From assembly GCF_000425205.1 (NCBI RefSeq), contig NZ_AULI01000015.1, positions 1 through 64,000 on the forward strand: 64,000 bases of DNA, given 5' to 3'. The position numbers and the translations under genes were made by a program. Position 1 is the first letter of the stretch. Every line of letters starts with the position of its first letter. Of this stretch, positions 62,757-64,000 are shown in pieces. The DNA comes from Pontibacillus halophilus JSM 076056 = DSM 19796 (GTDB lineage Bacteria > Bacillota > Bacilli > Bacillales > BH030062). A model generated the notes under the pieces. The model searched no databases. It was not told where the DNA came from and saw only the letters and a program-made list of their open reading frames with translations.

Positions 62757-63128
62757 TAATATTTCTTTTAGGTCTCCGTTAATGTATTCTGTAAGGCTTT
62801 ATGAGAGTACTAGAGGGAAATTAATATAGCCTTTACAATTAGTCAGATGTATACTGATTTGACTTATTTAAGGAAATAGTATACATTCTAGGTAGTTGCT
62901 CCTAGAGCACTAGCTCTTTATAAGTAAACTAACACTATATATCCAACGGGAAAAACCCGCCTAAGACCAAGTCTTATAGATTACTATAAGTCTGTCTCTA
63001 GGCGGGTTTTTTTGTGTTCAAGAAGAAGTGGGCGCTGGAAACCCGCTTCAGTTTACGACAAAGCGCTAACTTAACTAATTTCACATGGCTAATTTATCAA
63101 TGAACACAAATCAAGGAGGAATTTTATT
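62757..63128. other. Intergenic region with leader of the S1-domain gene
   Basis: 62757-62801 is still part of the eroded P63C frame. A promoter (TTGACT at 62859, TACATT at 62882) is followed by a small hairpin (TGCTC/GAGCA, 62897-62909), then an attenuator hairpin, then a ribosome site (AAGGAGGA). Confidence 0.5.
62955..63014 (+). promoter_or_regulatory. Leader attenuator-type hairpin before the S1-domain gene
   Basis: AAACCCGCCTAAGA/TCTAGGCGGGTTT outer stem with inner stem AGACTTATAG/CTATAAGTCT-like pairing, then seven T residues. It is about 115 bases ahead of the start codon. Confidence 0.85.
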
Positions 63129-64000
63129 ATGGAACAAGCACTGCAACATTTGTCTATGTTACGTCGTAATCGAGAAATCACATCAGGTATCGTCCGTAGT
63201 GTAGGTAAGCGGAAAATGCCTGTTGAAGAGGGCGGAAAAATGGTCACAAGAGAAGTAGAGACCGCTATCTTCAATCTTAAAGGTGGATTCGTTGGTTTTT
63301 GTCCAATCCATGAGTTCGGAGAGCAAAACTTTTCCTCATTAACCGGGTTTGTTGGAACTACACACGAATTTATTATTGAAGAATTGATTTCTGATGAAGA
63401 GTCCGACACACACATCGCCATTGTTAGTGTTAAAAAAGCGGATAAGCAGAAGAAAGAAGCGTTTTGGGACCGCATGAAGCTCGTTGAAGGAGAAGGGGCT
63501 CTCGATAAGGAGAACTTTGAGGGATACATCACAGGTTACAGTATGGAAACACGAAAGATCTACGTAAAGGTTAATGGTCAAGACTGCTTCATGAACATGA
63601 ACGATTGGGACCATGAGCGTTATTCAGATATTCGTGGTGAAGTACAACGTAACATGACAATCCCTGTTAAAGTACTTCGCTTCAAAGAGGATACTGAGCA
63701 GGTACAAGTAAGTCGTAAAGCTGCTATCCCTGATCCATTCCAAGAGCTACTGAAATACGAGCAAGATGACGCAATTGTTGGCCGTGTTTCTGCTATTGAC
63801 CCAAGACATGGTATCTTTGTTCAGTTGGATAATAAATTGGAGCTTAAAGGAACGGTACCTCGTCAGATTCCAGACCCTGTTGTGGGCGAGAAAGTAAGTT
63901 GTAAGATTCGCGACATTAATGTGAAAGAGCGGAAAGGTCGCGTTGTTATTATCGGATACCCAGAAGGTAAGAAAAAAGTAAACGATTTAGATTCTTTCCT
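63129..64000 (+). CDS. S1-domain RNA-binding protein (partial, runs off the right edge)
   Basis: 290 residues visible, no stop before base 64000. Three segments resemble S1 (OB-fold) domains: about 15-90, 135-205 and 215-270 (IVGRVSAIDPRHGIFVQL, then VGEKVSCKIRDINVK). Such multi-S1 proteins bind single-stranded RNA; a plasmid copy could modulate translation or mRNA stability. ATG follows AAGGAGGA. It has its own promoter and leader attenuator. Confidence 0.8.
   Translation, partial: MEQALQHLSMLRRNREITSGIVRSVGKRKMPVEEGGKMVTREVETAIFNLKGGFVGFCPIHEFGEQNFSSLTGFVGTTHEFIIEELISDEESDTHIAIVSVKKADKQKKEAFWDRMKLVEGEGALDKENFEGYITGYSMETRKIYVKVNGQDCFMNMNDWDHERYSDIRGEVQRNMTIPVKVLRFKEDTEQVQVSRKAAIPDPFQELLKYEQDDAIVGRVSAIDPRHGIFVQLDNKLELKGTVPRQIPDPVVGEKVSCKIRDINVKERKGRVVIIGYPEGKKKVNDLDSF

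Noticed and set aside
63089-63614. Two minus-strand frames at the right edge
   Set aside because: Antisense to the S1-domain gene, which has a strong ribosome site, a promoter and family motifs.

Overview
The window looks like part of a large, low-GC conjugative plasmid (or plasmid-like element) of a Bacillaceae host. It opens with an iteron array and a Rep_3 initiator. It carries a ParM-type actin partition locus, a Gram-positive type IV secretion (T4SS) set, a coupling protein with a replication-relaxation family relaxase candidate, and strong AAGGAGG-type ribosome sites with many TTG/GTG starts. No ribosomal RNA, tRNA or core chromosomal gene is visible. The last gene, an S1-domain protein, runs off the right edge. 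The exact genus cannot be read from the sequence.

Layout. 1-1700: iteron origin and rep. 1.7-6.8 kb (minus): M50 protease, Mrr-type nuclease, topoisomerase III, DUF2325 protein, LuxR-type regulator. 7.0-8.8 kb (plus): membrane protein and a four-repeat protein of the homing-endonuclease-associated type. 8.9-18.6 kb (minus): mating-channel operon, in transcription order pilin-like VirB2, PrgI/VirB3-like, a membrane protein, VirB4, VirB6-like, a cell-wall hydrolase and a membrane-anchored VirB8-like candidate. 19-22.4 kb (plus): three small unknown genes and a DndC-like sulfurtransferase without dnd partners. 22.4-26.3 kb (minus): DUF3854 Toprim protein, TadZ/ParA-like ATPase and XRE regulator. 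26.4-32.5 kb (plus): Rad52-like annealing protein, plasmid-borne DnaN clamp, two unknowns, then E2-like, JAB/MPN and E1/ThiF proteins in the order of the proteobacterial PRTRC system. 32.5-39.2 kb (minus): unknowns, a lipoprotein, an inactive-looking tyrosine recombinase, a winged-helix protein, a tiny membrane peptide and a MerR-like coiled-coil protein. 39.2-41.6 kb: parC/parM/parR. 41.6-45.0 kb (minus): exporter, short peptide gene, methyltransferase and JmjC/cupin oxygenase, a possible RiPP locus. 45.5-51.2 kb (plus): RHH-like protein, oriT candidate, relaxase candidate, VirD4. 51.4-61.9 kb: type I restriction locus with two methyltransferases, followed by an XRE regulator and an EVE/PUA-like protein. 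62.1 kb: remnant of a P63C protein. 63.1 kb to the end: S1-domain protein.

The most striking whole-window pattern is regulatory. Many operons, on both strands, have a long two-tier hairpin plus U-tract, a co-directional intrinsic terminator, between promoter and ribosome site. Two of these leaders (18.8 kb and 26.4 kb) also share a small hairpin at matching distances from promoter and terminator. This predicts shared antitermination control of the plasmid's programme. The second main candidate is the Gram-positive PRTRC-like ubiquitin-type cassette co-transcribed with Rad52 and DnaN. The third is the small peptide/methyltransferase/JmjC/exporter operon.
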